DNA of 15,109 nucleotides from an uncultured Prevotella sp. (GTDB taxonomy: Bacteria > Bacteroidota > Bacteroidia > Bacteroidales > Bacteroidaceae), in NCBI GenBank assembly GCA_937895845.1, contig CALBLK010000053.1, forward strand, positions 1 to 15,109. Direction: 5' to 3'. Under the pieces are notes generated by a model. It was not told where the DNA came from and searched no databases. It saw only the letters and a program-made list of their open reading frames with translations. Of this stretch, positions 13,038 through 15,109 are shown one piece after another. Numbering within the stretch: position 1 is the stretch's first letter; each line of letters starts with the position of its first letter. Position numbers and translations under genes: made by a program.

Positions 13038-14312
13038 ATGGTAAATATTTGGGATAGCATAAAACGGTTATTTGCCCGCGAGATGACCGCCGCGGCCGGT
13101 GACGTTGGCACGCCGCGCGCCTCCACTCCGAGAAGTGGGGGCGGCGTGGCTGTGTTTTCGCCGTATGCTGGCGGCGACCCGATGGCGGTGGCGGCGGTCT
13201 ACCGCTGCGTGACGCTCCTGAGCGAGAGTGTCGCCGGCCTGCGGATGCAATATATGCGGCGCAAGGACGGACGCTACCAGGAGGACACTGCGAGCGTCTT
13301 CCACTACCTGCTGACCGTACAGCCGCAGCCCGAGATGTCGGCGTCTGACTTCTGGACGATGGCTGTGCGCCTGATGCTCCTTGACGGCAACGCCTACATC
13401 TACCCGCGCCACGTTATGGGCGAGCTGACAGACCTCGTGCTCTGCCATCCCAAGACCGTGGCACACGACCCGCTGAACAGCCGCTACTACATATCCGACG
13501 CCTACAACGGCGTGTTTGGCACTTTCGAGGAAAAGGACATCATACACCTGTACCTGCACTCGTCTGACGGCCGCAGGGGCGACAGCATACTGACCCACGC
13601 GAGGCGGACGATGGACATCGCCGGCGCCGGCGACGTGGAGACCGAGAACAGGTTTACCAACGGCGGCAGCGTCCGCGGCATCATCAGCAACGACAAGACC
13701 ACGACAGGCTTCGGCGAGTACCAGGACAAGGAGCTGGAGAAGACGGCCGAGAGCGTGGACAGCCGGTTCAGCCGCGGCGAGCGCATTGTGAGCCTTCCGG
13801 GGCAGGTGGACTTCAAGCAGATATCGCTCTCGTCCACCGACATGCAGTTTCTGGAGAGCCGGAAGTTCACCGTGCGCGAGGTGTGCCGTTTCTTCGGCGT
13901 GCACCCGTCGTTTGTGTTTGACGACACGAGCAGCAACTACAAGAGCGCGGAAATGGCAAACGTGGCGTTCCTCTCAAACACGCTTGACCCGATACTGAAG
14001 CGTATCGAGTGCGAGCTGACAAGGAAGCTGATACCGCGCGCCTTGTGCTGCGAGAGAAAGTTCATGTTTGACCGCCGCGGCATCTACTCCATGGACCTGC
14101 AGTCGCTCGCCGACTATCAGAAGAAGACGATAGAGAGCGGCATCTACACCGTGAACGACTGGCGCAGGATGGAGAACCAGCCCGCCATAGAGGGGGGCGA
14201 CACGGTTTACCTGTCCACCAACCTCGCGCCGCTGGGCAGCGAGAAACTGTCGGGCGCGGCCGTGGCCGCTGCCGGGGAAAATGAAGACAACAACAAAACT
14301 GAGGAAGAATGA
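13038..14312 (+). CDS. Phage portal protein, HK97 type
   Basis: The 424-residue protein should form the dodecameric ring at the capsid vertex through which terminase pumps DNA. It shows the usual HK97-family series: AVYRCVTLLSESVAGLRM near the N-terminus, HYLLTVQPQPEMSASDFWTMAVRLMLLDGNAYIYP, then RGIISNDK, and FFGVHPSFVFDD followed by an Asn-Tyr-Lys-Ser segment and a C-terminal NDWRRMENQPAIEGGD. The length is normal. ATG 13038 follows GAGAGGGAT. The stop overlaps the protease ATG as ATGA. It is the first gene after the hicAB insertion and probably has its own promoter. Confidence 0.93.
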   Translation: MVNIWDSIKRLFAREMTAAAGDVGTPRASTPRSGGGVAVFSPYAGGDPMAVAAVYRCVTLLSESVAGLRMQYMRRKDGRYQEDTASVFHYLLTVQPQPEMSASDFWTMAVRLMLLDGNAYIYPRHVMGELTDLVLCHPKTVAHDPLNSRYYISDAYNGVFGTFEEKDIIHLYLHSSDGRRGDSILTHARRTMDIAGAGDVETENRFTNGGSVRGIISNDKTTTGFGEYQDKELEKTAESVDSRFSRGERIVSLPGQVDFKQISLSSTDMQFLESRKFTVREVCRFFGVHPSFVFDDTSSNYKSAEMANVAFLSNTLDPILKRIECELTRKLIPRALCCERKFMFDRRGIYSMDLQSLADYQKKTIESGIYTVNDWRRMENQPAIEGGDTVYLSTNLAPLGSEKLSGAAVAAAGENEDNNKTEEE

Positions 14313-14995
14313 AAGCGAGAAAGAAAAGAACAGTCGCCATCGTGTCGGGGCTTCGCATCCGCGAGGCCGCGGAGGGGGCGGAAAGCCGCACGATAGAGGG
14401 CTACGCCCTGAAGTTCGGTGTGCGCAGCCGCCTGCTCTGCGACTGGTGGAACGACTACTACGAGGTGCTGGAGCCGGGGTGTGTGACGCGCGAGACGCTT
14501 GACGCGCAGGACATCAAGCTCACGATGTTCCATGACCGCCAGCTGGTCTTGGCGCGCAGCAACAAGGGCGTGGGCACCCTGTCCTACGATGTTGACGAGA
14601 TAGGTGTGAAGTTCTGGGCGGAGATGCCCCGCACCGCCGACGGCGACAAGGCGCTGGAGCTGGTAAGCCGCGGCGACATTTCCGGCTGCTCGTTCATCTA
14701 CTCCACCGACGAGGAGGACAGCGAGAAGGCCGTGAGCTACGAGCGTCTGGACGAGAGGGGCGAGGACGGCGAGAGCGTCCTTTTGCGCCATGTGAAGCGC
14801 ATAGACAGCGTTTACGACTTCACCATCACCACCGACCCCGCGTACGAGCAGACCGACGTGACCCGGCGCGAGGTGGAGGCTGCGGGCGTCAAGTTTGAAC
14901 AGCCGCAGAAGCCGAAGCCCGTGGACGAGGCCAAGAAGCGCGAGCGCGTCAAGGAGGTGCGCGAGCGCATAGCAAGCGTGAGCCGCAACGTGTAG
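14309..14995 (+). CDS. Prohead maturation protease, HK97 type (S78)
   Basis: The 228-residue serine protease should cleave the capsid protein's delta segment during prohead maturation. Visible: an opening beta region (IEGYALKFGV), the catalytic histidine H75 in MFHDRQLVLARS, and the nucleophile region GDISGCSFIY, where S128 in GCSF fits the family pattern (S125 is close by). The tail after about residue 185 is Lys/Glu/Arg-rich and probably helical, like the scaffold-like tail of some relatives. It overlaps portal by 4 bp. A capsid gene is expected next. Confidence 0.92.
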   Translation: MKARKKRTVAIVSGLRIREAAEGAESRTIEGYALKFGVRSRLLCDWWNDYYEVLEPGCVTRETLDAQDIKLTMFHDRQLVLARSNKGVGTLSYDVDEIGVKFWAEMPRTADGDKALELVSRGDISGCSFIYSTDEEDSEKAVSYERLDERGEDGESVLLRHVKRIDSVYDFTITTDPAYEQTDVTRREVEAAGVKFEQPQKPKPVDEAKKRERVKEVRERIASVSRNV

Positions 14996-15109
14996 GGCTT
15001 GCGATAAAATACATGCAATTAACAACAACCATTAAACCATTTTAGAAGATGAAAACCTTAAATTAGCAGACTTTTAATTTTGTATAAAAGCAAGTCGTTG
15101 GATAACAAT
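14996..15109. other. AT-rich right edge with a capsid-like start that closes after five codons
   Basis: After the protease the DNA becomes AT-rich. A leader typical of Bacteroidota (AACAACAACCATTAAACC) precedes ATG 15049, which reads Met-Lys-Thr-Leu-Asn and then TAG at 15064-15066. AAATTA (15060-15065) pairs with TAATTT (15075-15080), enclosing part of this stop. The major capsid gene would be expected here. Either its true start lies beyond the window, or the frame is broken or interrupted by an insertion. Confidence 0.5.

Noticed and set aside
1..15109. tRNA or rRNA genes, insertion sequences, integrase or attachment sites
   Set aside because: I looked for cloverleaf sequences, transposase or recombinase motifs and flanking repeats and saw none in this window.

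Overview
The window is a piece of a tailed-phage genome or prophage, apparently of a Bacteroidota (Bacteroidales-like) host. All supported genes lie on the + strand. The phage assignment rests on an HNH / small terminase / large terminase / HK97-type portal / prohead protease series, preceded by a phage-type DNA replication module. The host guess rests on three features: most leaders are A-rich and lack a strong Shine-Dalgarno sequence (for example before 183, 618, 2064 and 4109); two intergenic sites match the Bacteroides promoter form TTTG-N19/20-TAnnTTTG; and protein style resembles Bacteroides phages. Coding DNA is GC-rich by eye, with frequent AGG and ATA codons, so a high-GC member of the group or a composition-distinct phage is possible. 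No integrase or attachment site is visible, so prophage versus free phage cannot be decided.

Layout. 1-2035: the tail of an unidentified gene, three small unknown genes (183, 415, 618) and a D12-class DNA adenine methylase carrying an in-frame array of twelve 9-bp repeats. 2064-6776: family A DNA polymerase with a 3'-5' exonuclease, a small unknown gene, and an 810-residue primase-helicase (primase-polymerase-like N-terminus, VapE/D5-like helicase C-terminus). 6777-7101: an AT-rich non-coding segment with tandem 32-bp repeats, hairpins and eight copies of CCTACA/TGTAGG, the best candidate for a replication origin. 7102-9156: VRR-NUC nuclease, SNF2-type helicase and HNH nuclease, tightly coupled. 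9157-9354: a G/C-tract-rich gap that may hold the packaging site or a small gene. 9355-11837: small terminase (HTH plus P27-like part) and large terminase, overlapping by 4 bp, followed by a strong terminator.

11945-12868: a self-contained hicA-hicB toxin-antitoxin unit with its own promoter and terminator, sitting between large terminase and portal like a phage 'moron'. 12869-13037: a probable late promoter region with two sets of 10-bp-periodic direct repeats. 13038-14995: portal and prohead protease, overlapping by 4 bp. 14996-15109: AT-rich DNA in which the expected capsid gene position opens with ATG but closes after five codons.

Together the genes supply DNA modification, copying (polymerase, primase-helicase), DNA processing (VRR-NUC, SNF2, HNH), packaging (terminases, portal) and capsid maturation (protease). 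The least explained parts are the candidate origin, the terminase-proximal gap, the repeat array in the methylase, the regulatory DNA around hicAB and the portal promoter, and the interrupted start at the right edge.
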